Positions 35,534 to 44,545 of a DNA stretch of 64,000 nucleotides are shown here, one piece after another. Numbering within the stretch: position 1 is the first letter of the stretch; each line of letters begins with the position of its first letter. Under the pieces are notes generated by a model. The model worked only from the letters and a program-made list of their open reading frames with translations, had not been told where the DNA came from and ran no database searches. The position numbers and the translations under genes are program-made. Source of the DNA: Tepidanaerobacter sp. GT38 (GTDB lineage: Bacteria > Bacillota > Thermosediminibacteria > Thermosediminibacterales > Tepidanaerobacteraceae); assembly GCF_021991635.1 (NCBI RefSeq), contig NZ_JAFFJA010000001.1, positions 1 to 64,000 of the forward strand, read 5' to 3'.

Positions 35534-36129
35534 GAAATGGTTGCATTGCCAGTTATATTCTTCTCAATCACTACCGTTGCTTCCGATGTGGTAGACCTGG
35601 CTCGATTAAAAAAATCTGCGCGCTTTTTATCGTTTACTGGGCTTTCTCCACTATAATTTCATCTACTATAGGGCTAACCTGGGCGGCCATAATAAGACCC
35701 GGAGCTGATATAAAACTTGCCGAAAAGCAAGCAGAGCTCGGTCAAGTCAATATTCTGGAATCTATATAAATTGGATTCCTGACAATATAGTTGGTGCATT
35801 TGCCAATTATAAAATGATCCAGGTAGTTGTTATTGCAATTTTTGTCGGAATAGCGGCCGCTAGTCACAACGGTTATAATGAGAATGATACTGGGCTCCGG
35901 TGGTGTTTCGGCTCCTGGCGGAGCCGTCGTTTTGGCAGTCACGCTTTTACAGACCATGGGGCTGCCTCTAACGGTTGTATCATGGATTGCTGGAATATAA
36001 AGGCTTATAGATATGCCAAATACCCTGCTAAACGTGGTCGGGGACCCGCTTGGCAGTATGGTAGCTGCAAAATCCCTTGGCGAATTGAACAGAGACGTAT
36101 TTTACGGGAAAACAAAAAAGCAGACTTAA
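35534..36129 (+). pseudogene. Decayed sodium:dicarboxylate/glutamate symporter (SDF / GltP-DctA family)
   Basis: Conceptual pieces in order, in shifting frames: MVALPVIFFSITTVASDVVD with LARLKKSARFLSFTGL, IISSTIGLTWAAIIRPGADI, IPDNIVGAFANYKMIQVVVI with AIFVGIA, then MILGSGGVSAPGGAVVLAVT, LLQTMGLPLTVVSWIAGI, stop, RLIDMPNTLLNVVGDPLGSM. The last part matches the SDF serine-rich hairpin and the NxxGD motif near the substrate site. At least two frameshifts, in-frame stops (for example TAA after AGI) and loss of the N-terminal helices show that it is dead. It lies just upstream of asparaginase, whose product aspartate is a typical SDF substrate. Confidence 0.85.
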
Positions 36130-36227
36130 AAAATAATTTTAAGATCAAATAACTTATAAGAACACCCCTTCCTAACTGACGAAAAAGATTAGTGAGGGGC
36201 AGTTTGCTGCTTAAAGGAGGAAACTTT

Positions 36228-37238
36228 ATGATTTCACAGATAAAAAAGATTGCATTTCTTGCAACAGGAGGAACCATTGCATCAGTATCTACTCCTGAAG
36301 GTTTTAGGCCAGCCTTTTCTGAAAGAGAAATGCTAGACCTTGTACCTGAGCTTTCGGAAATAGGACAAATAGAAGGCAAGCTCATAATGAACATAGATAG
36401 TTCCAATATGCAGCCTGAGGATTGGATAACTATAGCTAGTGCGGTAAAGAATGCGCTTTTTGATTTTGACGGCGTAGTGATTTCTCACGGCACAGATACC
36501 ATGGCGTACACAGCATCAGCCCTAACATACATGCTTACATATTTAAAGAAACCTGTGGTACTAACCGGTGCGCAAAAATCCATCGGAGAAGAAGAAAGCG
36601 ATGCCAAAAGGAACCTAATTGATAGCTTCAAAGTGGCCGCTTCGTCTCAGCCCGGTGTTTTCGTAGTATTTGATGGAAAAGTCATTTTTGGCGACAGGGC
36701 CAATAAAAAGAAAACAAAAAGTTTTGATGCTTTCTGGAGCGTCAATGCTGCTTATGCCGGAAAAGTCTGTGAAGAAGGCGTAAAATGGGACAAGACAGCT
36801 TTGGAGGCTGAGGGGGCGCGAATTAGGCAAGTATGGAATCTAATAGCAGAAAGAGTAAACATAAATCCTGAGGAAAAAGCATCACTTCCTGTCGTCTTAT
36901 ATGATAAGCTTGATCCAAAAGTGCTGCTTGTAAAGCTCTACCCGGGTATCGAGCCCGAAATATTGCTTTTTGCAAAAGAAAAAGGATATCATTCTGCACT
37001 TATAGAAGGCTTTGGTGCAGGAGGGGTAACATTCCGTGAGCCAAGAAACCTTGTTCCTGCCATTAGAGAACTGGTTGAGTCTGGAATAAAGGTGGCAGTC
37101 ACCACTCAGGTTCCCTTTGAAGGCGTAGATCTTACCCGTTACGAAGTTGGGGTTAAAGCACTTGAAGCCGGAGTTGTGTCAATGGGTACTGATACCAGGG
37201 AAGCAGCCCTCGCAAAACTCATGTTAAAATGCGTTTAA
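36228..37238 (+). CDS. Type I L-asparaginase
   Basis: Hydrolyses asparagine to aspartate and ammonia. The 336-residue protein has both catalytic signatures: IAFLATGGTIAS (about residues 7-18, first Thr nucleophile) and GVVISHGTDTMAYTASALTY (about 82-101, second Thr, Asp). No signal peptide, so a cytoplasmic AnsA-like enzyme. AAAGGAGG lies seven bases before ATG 36228; an upstream frame to 36192 has no support. The neighbouring symporter gene is broken. Confidence 0.95.
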   Translation: MISQIKKIAFLATGGTIASVSTPEGFRPAFSEREMLDLVPELSEIGQIEGKLIMNIDSSNMQPEDWITIASAVKNALFDFDGVVISHGTDTMAYTASALTYMLTYLKKPVVLTGAQKSIGEEESDAKRNLIDSFKVAASSQPGVFVVFDGKVIFGDRANKKKTKSFDAFWSVNAAYAGKVCEEGVKWDKTALEAEGARIRQVWNLIAERVNINPEEKASLPVVLYDKLDPKVLLVKLYPGIEPEILLFAKEKGYHSALIEGFGAGGVTFREPRNLVPAIRELVESGIKVAVTTQVPFEGVDLTRYEVGVKALEAGVVSMGTDTREAALAKLMLKCV

Positions 37239-37350
37239 TATGTTGAAAAAACTTAAATTACTTAAATATATCCATTAATAATTTCTTAGATGTTTTAAAG
37301 CATTGTCCAGTATGGCTAAAAGTGCTTAGGCTTAAAAATAGATGCTCTAT

Positions 37351-37388
37351 AGGTTTAATGCGTGAAGATTGCCCACTGCATTAAACCT
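37351..37388 (+). terminator. Terminator of asparaginase
   Basis: AGGTTTAATGC (37351-37361) pairs with GCATTAAACCT (37378-37388); loop carries GTG/CAC; followed by TTTTTTTAG. Confidence 0.85.
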
Positions 37389-37434
37389 TTTTTTAGTCCT
37401 ATTTTACAACCATCGGAACCGATGCTTTTTTATT

Positions 37435-39478
37435 TTTTCAACCCCTTATAGGTAGGCTAAAAACCAGCTTTGGGTTGGCGGCTGAAGCGGCAAATTTCGG
37501 TTTCAATCCCTTATAGGTAGGCTAAAAACCTAGAATTTACAAGCAAGCTATTTACTCAGAGAGAATGTTTCAATCCCTTATAGGTAGGCTAAAAACTAAC
37601 CTCACTGAATCCTCACGGAACACTCACACCTAATAGAAGTTTCAATCCCTTATAGGTAGGCTAAAAACACATCCTGAAAGCTCTTTTTTTATCAACCTTT
37701 CGAGGAGTTTCAATCCCTTATAGGTAGGCTAAAAACAACATCTGGATAGTCAATGTTTATGTCACTATCTTGTTTCAATCCCTTATAGGTAGGCTAAAAA
37801 CCAAGGCTTCAATCAATTGTTTTCTTTTCATTTTCATTATAGTTTCAATCCCTTATAGGTAGGCTAAAAACCTGTCTCCCTAGCCCTGCTAATCAACATA
37901 TGATTTCTTTTTAGTTTCAATCCCTTATAGGTAGGCTAAAAACTATAATTATAGAAAAAGAAGCAAAATGGCATCAAATGTTTCAATCCCTTATAGGTAG
38001 GCTAAAAACTCAGGAAAAGGAGAAATCCTTCATGCCGAATATTCGTTTCAATCCCTTATAGGTAGGCTAAAAACAAGGCTTATATATTCTCTTTCGATAT
38101 CTCTACCGATGTTTCAATCCCTTATAGGTAGGCTAAAAACTATCTATAGGCTGTTGGTGTCCTTTTGGAGCATATGGGTTTCAATCCCTTATAGGTAGGC
38201 TAAAAACTAAATACATAGATGATATATTGCTTGATAAATATTTGTTTCAATCCCTTATAGGTAGGCTAAAAACATAAACAAACTGATGCGATGATGAAGC
38301 AAGAACGATTATTTCAATCCCTTATAGGTAGGCTAAAAACACACAATAGAGATTTCCAGCACTCGTTTAGGTAGAATATTTCAATCCCTTATAGGTAGGC
38401 TAAAAACTTATCAAACCAAATCATTCTACTGCCACAAGTGGCATCATTTCAATCCCTTATAGGTAGGCTAAAAACGATCATCTTCTCCTCTCCCACAACC
38501 TTGATAATTTTGTTTCAATCCCTTATAGGTAGGCTAAAAACGGTCAATTGGCGGTTCTTCAAAAGATTTCTGATATTGGTTTCAATCCCTTATAGGTAGG
38601 CTAAAAACCCTGCAAAAACATGCACAGGGTGTATATCAAACGAAGGTTTCAATCCCTTATAGGTAGGCTAAAAACTCTTCACATTCTGCTTGAAGCCGGT
38701 TGGAAAGGGCGTTTCAATCCCTTATAGGTAGGCTAAAAACTACATATTGTTTGTGCAAGTGTCGGTGGCACAACAGAGTTTCAATCCCTTATAGGTAGGC
38801 TAAAAACTTTCCCATGCCCTTATTTCATATATGCAAGCATCGATGTTTCAATCCCTTATAGGTAGGCTAAAAACAATTTAAAAAAATACAAGACGGAAGG
38901 GTTTATATTTGTTTCAATCCCTTATAGGTAGGCTAAAAACTAAAACTGGACTGAAGGAAATACTTCCTATTGATACAAGTTTCAATCCCTTATAGGTAGG
39001 CTAAAAACATTTTTGAAGGCACCGGCCCCAGGTATGCCCAAGCATGTTTCAATCCCTTATAGGTAGGCTAAAAACGCATAAAGAAAACATCTTGGAAAAG
39101 TTACTTGCATCTCTGTTTCAATCCCTTATAGGTAGGCTAAAAACAAAGTGTATCAAAACTCATACCTAATTGAAGAAAATAGTTTCAATCCCTTATAGGT
39201 AGGCTAAAAACTTACACGGGATATGGTCCGGTCCTCCGAAGTAAATTAGTTTCAATCCCTTATAGGTAGGCTAAAAACCTGTCCAATATGCGGTAAAAAC
39301 CCCGTCCATGGCCGGTTTCAATCCCTTATAGGTAGGCTAAAAACGTTGTTTTTCGTAGTCAAGGGGGCCTGGATTTTCCACGTTTCAATCCCTTATAGGT
39401 AGGCTAAAAACCCCACTAACTCCCCCTCATTATATTTAGCGAGATTCGGTTTCAATCCCTTATAGGTAGGCTAAAAAC
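37435..39478 (-). CRISPR. CRISPR array, 31 repeats and 30 spacers, type I-B-like repeat
   Basis: The 30-base repeat reads GTTTCAATCCCTTATAGG... ending TAGGCTAAAAAC on the plus strand; its complement ends GGGATTGAAAC, the usual type I-B 5' handle, so transcription is on the minus strand. Spacers are 35-42 bases, mostly 36-37, all different by eye. The leftmost repeat (37435-37464) has two changes (T at position 1, C at position 8), as expected for the trailer end. Repeats 38311-38340, 38378-38407 and 38446-38475 have A instead of G at position 1, which changes the last base of the crRNA handle from C to T. The leader is on the right (39479 onward). No cas gene is in the window, so either the array is remote from its cas operon or that operon lies elsewhere. 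Confidence 0.98.
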
Positions 39479-39600
39479 CCATTGAAATGCCTTATAAATA
39501 AAGGGTTTATTTTTGCAAAAAGTATTTTTTAAAAAATCAGTCTTTTTATATTATATCATAAATCCTTTGTTGTGCAAGAGTTTTAACCATTGTTCATGTG
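39479..39600 (-). promoter_or_regulatory. CRISPR leader with promoter
   Basis: AT-rich leader next to the newest repeat. On the minus strand TTGCAC (39577-39572), 16-base spacer and TATAAT (39555-39550, preceded by TGA) form a promoter that would start transcription about 65 bases before the first repeat. Confidence 0.75.
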
Positions 39601-39604
39601 TACA

Positions 39605-39658
39605 AAAAAGTCGTCGACCTCCAGGGGTTTTTGCACTACTCCAGGTCGACGACTTTTT
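39605..39658. terminator. Terminator between the cyclase gene and the CRISPR leader
   Basis: AAAAAGTCGTCGACCT (39605-39620) pairs perfectly over 16 bases with 39643-39658; on the minus strand it ends in TTTTTTG. It insulates the CRISPR leader from the cyclase gene upstream. Confidence 0.8.
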
Positions 39659-39708
39659 ACACTGCAACATAAATATATTTATCCAATGCACAAATTTTTC
39701 GCAAATAT

Positions 39709-40344
39709 TCAATCTTCGATCACAGCAAACGCTCTTGTAAAACCGCCATCAGCCTTGTAGATCAGCAACGGTGCAGCTGCAAAGAATACTCTGGGTTTAT
39801 CAATTTCATCAAGGCGATTTAGATTCTCTATAATATGTACGCTGTTTTTCATAAAAATTTTATGCACTGGTGCTGCGTTGTCTTCCACCTTGTCCGGAGA
39901 TATAAAATCAATGCCAATAGCTTTAATTTTTAAATCTACAAGAGCCTGTGCCATTTCTTCAGACAAATACGGTGAATCTTCCACGTATTTTGCCATGCCC
40001 CAATATTTCGAATAACCGGTTCGCAGCAGCACTATATCACCAGGTTTGATTTCATAGTTTTTGAGAACATCAGGTTTTATTTCTTTTTCATCATCAACGT
40101 TTACATCTACGATTACCGCATACCCTACAAATTCATCTAGAGGTATCTCGTCCATAGTCTTAGCACCTTTTAGACAATGGGCAGGAGCATCACAATGAGT
40201 GCCTACATGTACAATTGAATGAAAATCCGTTATACGATATCCGCCTTCTTCTATTTGCGCGATTTGCTTAATTTCAATAGGGGGTGTTCCAGGAAATACT
40301 GTCATATCCATCTTGTAAGGATGAGACAGGTCAATAATTTTCAC
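39709..40344 (-). CDS. Cyclase-family metal hydrolase (kynurenine formamidase-like)
   Basis: A 211-residue protein with the family signature HVGTHCDAPAHCLKG (HxGTHxDxPxH; about residues 45-59), which binds Zn or Mn, and opening IIDLSHPYKMDMTVFPGTPP. VALRTGY-like segment DIVLLRTGYSKYWG and GIDFISPDKVEDNAAPVHK fit the rest of the fold. Members include kynurenine formamidase and other amide or ring hydrolases; without tryptophan-degradation genes nearby the substrate is open. GTG start at 40344 with GGGAGG upstream. Confidence 0.85.
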   Translation of the reverse strand: MKIIDLSHPYKMDMTVFPGTPPIEIKQIAQIEEGGYRITDFHSIVHVGTHCDAPAHCLKGAKTMDEIPLDEFVGYAVIVDVNVDDEKEIKPDVLKNYEIKPGDIVLLRTGYSKYWGMAKYVEDSPYLSEEMAQALVDLKIKAIGIDFISPDKVEDNAAPVHKIFMKNSVHIIENLNRLDEIDKPRVFFAAAPLLIYKADGGFTRAFAVIED

Positions 40345-40424
40345 TACAAAAACCTCCCTCTTTTTTATTTATACTTAGTTTCTATAAAATTCCCTTCTAA
40401 AATATAAATCCTAATTAAATACAA

Positions 40425-40449
40425 GGGCTGCAAATCTTTTAAGCAGCCC
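40425..40449 (-). terminator. Terminator after the RDD gene
   Basis: GGGCTGC (40425-40431) and GCAGCCC (40443-40449), 11-base loop, followed on the minus strand by TTGTATTT. Confidence 0.65.
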
Positions 40450-40457
40450 ACATTTGT

Positions 40458-40925
40458 CTAAATATCTATAACATCATTTCGCTTCGGCAATGATTCACTG
40501 GATACTACCTGGGTGCTGGCAAGCCTATCCCCAAATCTTCTACCGTTACTGTCGGTTAAAACAAGAATGATTTCAACTACAGACATAATAAACCCTAGTA
40601 TTGCACCTATGATCCAACCGATTATTGGAACTATGCTGCAAACACTACCTATGGCAAGGGGTAAGTTCCTTCTTATAGAAATTTCCCAGTTCATGTCTTT
40701 TCCTTCTAAACTCGCAACTTCAAGGCCCATAAGTTTCTTACCTATACTTTTATTTTTAAAATCAGGGTTTTTAGTAATTTCATAGGCTATCACATCTTTT
40801 GTCAGCATGTAAACTGTGCTAACTATACCACCTAATATAGGTACATAAATGAGAACACTTGCTATAACCGCATCGATTAAATATGCTATAAAGCGCCTAA
40901 AAATATCTGCTTTTGGATAGTTCAA
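40458..40925 (-). CDS. RDD-family membrane protein
   Basis: A 155-residue membrane protein with the RDD opening ADIFRRFIAYLIDAVIASVL (R...D near residues 10-18), KSIGKKLMGLEV and RNLPLAI, and three hydrophobic segments (about 12-38, 90-118 in two). RDD proteins have been tied to ion transport in some bacteria; most have no assigned role. The start appears to be TTG 40925 preceded by GAGAGGG; no in-frame ATG fits. Confidence 0.8.
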   Translation of the reverse strand: MNYPKADIFRRFIAYLIDAVIASVLIYVPILGGIVSTVYMLTKDVIAYEITKNPDFKNKSIGKKLMGLEVASLEGKDMNWEISIRRNLPLAIGSVCSIVPIIGWIIGAILGFIMSVVEIILVLTDSNGRRFGDRLASTQVVSSESLPKRNDVIDI

Positions 40926-41016
40926 AACAGCCCTCTCCCATCCTTTTGTAATTTACTACATTATATTCAGGAACTTTTTACAGGTCAATAAAGCTCGTCA
41001 AATATTTTTTTAGTGT

Positions 41017-41697
41017 TTATATCTTTACCTTTACAAAATCTCCTGCTTTTATAGAATTTGGGGTTACAAAACAGTCAATAGCAATAATGTTTACTCCGCG
41101 CATATAGGCTGTTTCAAGGGCTGTGCTAAAAGCTTTGTCCATTTTTTCATTTGGTGTAAAATACAGTATATCTTTCATTTGAATTATAAAAACAATCCAC
41201 GCTTCATAACCTTCATCTAAGCTGCTGATGAGCTCATTAATATGTTTTACTCCCCGCTCTGTGGGCGCATCAGGAAATAACGCAACGCCATTTTCCTCCA
41301 AAGTAACACCTTTAACCTCTATGAAAATTTTGCTCTTTGCCGTTTCTATATAATAATCGAAGCGGGAGTTTTTGTATTTTGCTTCAGGTTTGACTAAAGT
41401 AATATCTTTAAAAAAATTAGATTCTAAAACCCATTGATGAAATACTTTATTTGGCACTTGGCTATCTATATTGACAAGCCGATCGCCCTTGTATACAGCA
41501 ATTAAATCGTACTTTGTCTTGCGTTTGCTGCTGGCGGATTCCTGTACAAAAACTGTGGCATTTGGCACCAGGAGCTCTTTACAACGACCTGTGTTTTTTA
41601 CATGACAAACTTCGATTTTCCCATCTATTTCAATATTTGCAATGAATCTATTTGGCCTGTTTATGAATTTGGCTTGCCTTATATTCTCATATAACAT
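41017..41697 (-). CDS. sfsA: SfsA-family DNA/RNA nuclease
   Basis: The 226-residue protein has the SfsA order: N-terminal OB-like part AKFINRPNRFIANIEIDGKI and HVKNTGRCKELL, then a PD-(D/E)XK-like nuclease region with SRFDYYIETAKSKIFIEVKG (Asp and ExK) and LFPDAPTERGVKHINELI. Originally named sugar fermentation stimulation protein; the nuclease assignment is from the fold. It lies downstream of potD with an 79-base gap. Confidence 0.9.
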   Translation of the reverse strand: MLYENIRQAKFINRPNRFIANIEIDGKIEVCHVKNTGRCKELLVPNATVFVQESASSKRKTKYDLIAVYKGDRLVNIDSQVPNKVFHQWVLESNFFKDITLVKPEAKYKNSRFDYYIETAKSKIFIEVKGVTLEENGVALFPDAPTERGVKHINELISSLDEGYEAWIVFIIQMKDILYFTPNEKMDKAFSTALETAYMRGVNIIAIDCFVTPNSIKAGDFVKVKI

Positions 41698-41776
41698 TAT
41701 GCTAAATTTCCCCTCAAGATGCGGATTTGATATTTAATACACTATAACTAGCTTCAATTGCTTTGCTGGATATACT

Positions 41777-42856
41777 TTACTTGCCAATTGCAGATTTGAA
41801 TTCTGTCCAAATCTTTGCATGAGCTTCTTCTGCTTCTGCCCCCACTCTTTGAATCATTTCCATGTCACTGCTAAAATCTGTAGGCAATGTAAGAAAATCT
41901 TTATATTCCTTGCTGATATACTCCTCGGCAGCTTTGTTGGTACAGTAATAACCTAACCACTCAAAACATTTAGCAGATACTTCAGGCCGCAAAATGTAAT
42001 CGATAAACTTGTGTGCAGCATCAGGATGTGGTGCATTTGAAGGTATGAAACCCGCCATAATGCCAAAGCCAATTCCCTCAGAAGGGAAGACAATCTTCAA
42101 ATTGGGGTTGGCGAGTTTTGCCATTGTCACCTGGGAAGTGTACATAACACCTACTGTAATTTCGCCTGTTAAAAGGTCATCCTGTAGGTTGTCATCCTTT
42201 ATTAGCCGAATATTTGGTGCAAGCTCTAAAAGCTTTTCACCGGCAGCTTGGATTTTTGAAATGTCCTCTGTATTATAACTTTCACCAAGGACTTTTAAAG
42301 CAAGGCCGTTTATAACGCGATAGTTGCCGATGATGCCTATACTGTTTTTAAGGGAGCTATCCCAAAGGTCAGCATAACCGGAAATATCTATATTTACTAA
42401 ATCAGGGTCATACACTATAGTCTGAATTCCTGCTCCATATGGAACCGTATATTCATTCTCAGGATCGTAGAATTGAGATTGATATATGGGATTAATATTT
42501 CCATAATTTTCAAGTTTTGATTTGTCAAGTTTTTGTGCAAGTCCTTCGGCAATAACGGTTTCTATAATATAGTCATCGGCAATAACTAGATCATAATCGC
42601 CGCCTTTTGCAGTTTGCAATTTTGCCAGCATTGTTTCATTAAAATCAAAGTTGCTGTAGTTAATGGCAATACCTGTTTCTGCAGTAAATTCATCTAAAAC
42701 CTCTTGTGGGAACATTCCCTCCCAAGTAAATAAGTTTAGTTGTGTATCTTGGGAAGCGGTATTTTCATTATCCTGCACTTTGCTGGAACCTCCGCAGCCA
42801 ACCAGGAGACTTGCACATAATGCAAATATTAATACCATTACAAAGGTTTTTTTCAT
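41777..42856 (-). CDS. potD: Spermidine/putrescine ABC transporter substrate-binding lipoprotein
   Basis: A 359-residue lipoprotein: signal peptide with lipobox LLVGCGG (Cys about residue 21), then a PotD-type periplasmic-binding fold (LNLFTWEGMFPQEVLDEFTA; DYDLVIADDYIIETVIAEGL; YTVPYGAGIQTIVYD). It captures polyamines outside the membrane. Last gene of potABCD; ATG 42856 follows the potC stop by one base with GGAGGG upstream. Confidence 0.92.
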   Translation of the reverse strand: MKKTFVMVLIFALCASLLVGCGGSSKVQDNENTASQDTQLNLFTWEGMFPQEVLDEFTAETGIAINYSNFDFNETMLAKLQTAKGGDYDLVIADDYIIETVIAEGLAQKLDKSKLENYGNINPIYQSQFYDPENEYTVPYGAGIQTIVYDPDLVNIDISGYADLWDSSLKNSIGIIGNYRVINGLALKVLGESYNTEDISKIQAAGEKLLELAPNIRLIKDDNLQDDLLTGEITVGVMYTSQVTMAKLANPNLKIVFPSEGIGFGIMAGFIPSNAPHPDAAHKFIDYILRPEVSAKCFEWLGYYCTNKAAEEYISKEYKDFLTLPTDFSSDMEMIQRVGAEAEEAHAKIWTEFKSAIGK

Positions 42857-42857
42857 T

Positions 42858-43664
42858 CTAATTTCCCTCCATTTCTAGATATTCTTTATGATGGGAACCT
42901 TGCTTGCCTATCCACACAGATAATAGGCAAATTAATAAATTAGCCCCCAACATAAGGGTAGATAGAGCATTGATTTTGGGAGTTACCCCGGTTCTCAGCT
43001 GAGTATATATCTTTATTGGCAGCGTATTTGTATTTACGCCGGTAACAAAAATGCTAATTACCACATCATCAAGGCTCATAGCAAAAGAAAGCAGCATGCC
43101 TGATAAAATAGCAGGCAATATCAGTGGCAAGGTAATATCGAAAAACACTCTTATTTCGCTGGCCCCAAGGTCTTTAGCAGCCTCCGCAAGGCTCTTGTCT
43201 ATACCTACAAGTCTTGCTTTTACCAGCATATATACATAGGGTATGCAGAAGGATGTATGGGCTATTACCAAAGTTAGCATACCAAAAGGCAATCTAATCA
43301 AAGAAAAGTACGTTAAAAATACCATGCCGAGAATAATTTCCGGAATCATAATGGGTAGCGTAGATAAATATTCAACGACACCTTTTCCAGGGAGATTTAC
43401 CTTCGGCATACCTACAGCAGCCAGTGTCCCGATTATTGCAGCCAAAATGCTGCTTGTTGAAGCTAAAATAAGGCTGTTTACGACTGCATCAAACATTGAT
43501 TTGTCACGCAGAAGTTCTTTATACCATTTAAAAGAAAATCCGCCCCAAACAGAACTAATTTTGCTGCTATTAAAGGAATAAACAATAACTATAATAATCG
43601 GGAGATACATGAGAGCTAATATGAAACCAAGGTAAATGTTCGCAAGCCTTGTGTTGTTTTTCAT
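42858..43664 (-). CDS. potC: Spermidine/putrescine ABC transporter permease PotC
   Basis: A 268-residue permease with six hydrophobic segments and the cytoplasmic EAA loop EAAKDLGASEIRVFFDITLP. Together with PotB it forms the channel. The start is ATG 43664, overlapping the potB stop by four bases (ATGA) with GGAGGGG upstream; a longer frame to 43769 runs inside potB and is not used. Confidence 0.92.
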   Translation of the reverse strand: MKNNTRLANIYLGFILALMYLPIIIVIVYSFNSSKISSVWGGFSFKWYKELLRDKSMFDAVVNSLILASTSSILAAIIGTLAAVGMPKVNLPGKGVVEYLSTLPIMIPEIILGMVFLTYFSLIRLPFGMLTLVIAHTSFCIPYVYMLVKARLVGIDKSLAEAAKDLGASEIRVFFDITLPLILPAILSGMLLSFAMSLDDVVISIFVTGVNTNTLPIKIYTQLRTGVTPKINALSTLMLGANLLICLLSVWIGKQGSHHKEYLEMEGN

Positions 43665-44545
43665 ACCAGCCCCTCCAATTCCTTTACATTGGATATGCGG
43701 CGGTAGATGTAAATCATAACACTGGTAAGAATCATCAGCACCACGGAAAGCGCCGCCGCAAAGGGCCAATTGTGTGCTTTCATTAGCTGCTCCTGAATGA
43801 GGTTGCCTACAAGGACTACCTTATTCCCACCTAAAATATCAGCAATAAAAAATAGACCCATAGATGGAATAAATGTCAGTACCACGCCTGATAAAAGGCC
43901 AGGCAAGGTTAATTTTAACGAAATGGTAAAAAAGGCTTGCATTGAACTTGCACCTAAATCTCTTGCCGCCTCCACCAGGCTCCAGTCTAGCTTTTCAGCG
44001 CTGGAATAAACAGAAAAAATCATAAAAGGCAAGAGTACATATATCATTCCTACGACAACTGCCGGATAGGTGTATAAAAGTTTCAGCGGCTCTTCAGTGA
44101 TATTAAGTGCCATCAACAATTTGTCTAGTATTCCATTGGCTCTAAAAATTATAATCCAGCCGTAAAGCCTTATTAGAGAACTGGTCCAAAAAGGAATAAA
44201 TATGAGCAGCATCATGCGCTTTTTCCACTTTGCATCTAATTTGGCCATAAAGTAGCCAAAAGGATATCCGATAATCATAATAAGAATGGTAGTAGTAATT
44301 GCAAGTTTAAAGGACTCTATGAAGGTTTTTAGATATACCGGTTCAAAGATATCCATGTAATTTTTAAAAGTAAATTTATTTACTATTCCCCACACTTCCG
44401 CCCGCTGTAAAAAGCTAAGTACCAGCATATATATTAAAGGCCCTATTACGAACATAAATGTAAACACAAAAAGGGGCAAAACTGCAAGGAAAGCCACGCA
44501 GTTTATGTTAAGTTGGCGAAAACATTCAAATGCTCTCTTTATCAT
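43661..44545 (-). CDS. potB: Spermidine/putrescine ABC transporter permease PotB
   Basis: A 294-residue permease with six hydrophobic segments and EAA loop EAARDLGASSMQAFFTISLK. ATG 44545 overlaps the potA stop by one base (TAATG), and GGAGGG lies in the potA end. The longer frame to 44590 is within potA. Confidence 0.92.
   Translation of the reverse strand: MIKRAFECFRQLNINCVAFLAVLPLFVFTFMFVIGPLIYMLVLSFLQRAEVWGIVNKFTFKNYMDIFEPVYLKTFIESFKLAITTTILIMIIGYPFGYFMAKLDAKWKKRMMLLIFIPFWTSSLIRLYGWIIIFRANGILDKLLMALNITEEPLKLLYTYPAVVVGMIYVLLPFMIFSVYSSAEKLDWSLVEAARDLGASSMQAFFTISLKLTLPGLLSGVVLTFIPSMGLFFIADILGGNKVVLVGNLIQEQLMKAHNWPFAAALSVVLMILTSVMIYIYRRISNVKELEGLV

Noticed and set aside
35814-36152. Open frame of 112 codons on the plus strand
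   Set aside because: It follows the symporter pseudogene for about 19 codons and then slips into a meaningless frame; the homology continues in another frame, so it is debris of the pseudogene, not a gene.
36005-36406. Minus-strand open frame of 133 codons
   Set aside because: It lies antisense to the pseudogene end and the asparaginase start, has no ribosome binding site and no recognisable domain.
37300-37345. Extra eroded CRISPR repeats to the left of the array
   Set aside because: TATGGCTAAAAG and AGGCTTAAAAA resemble the repeat end but match over too few bases and lack repeat-spacer spacing.
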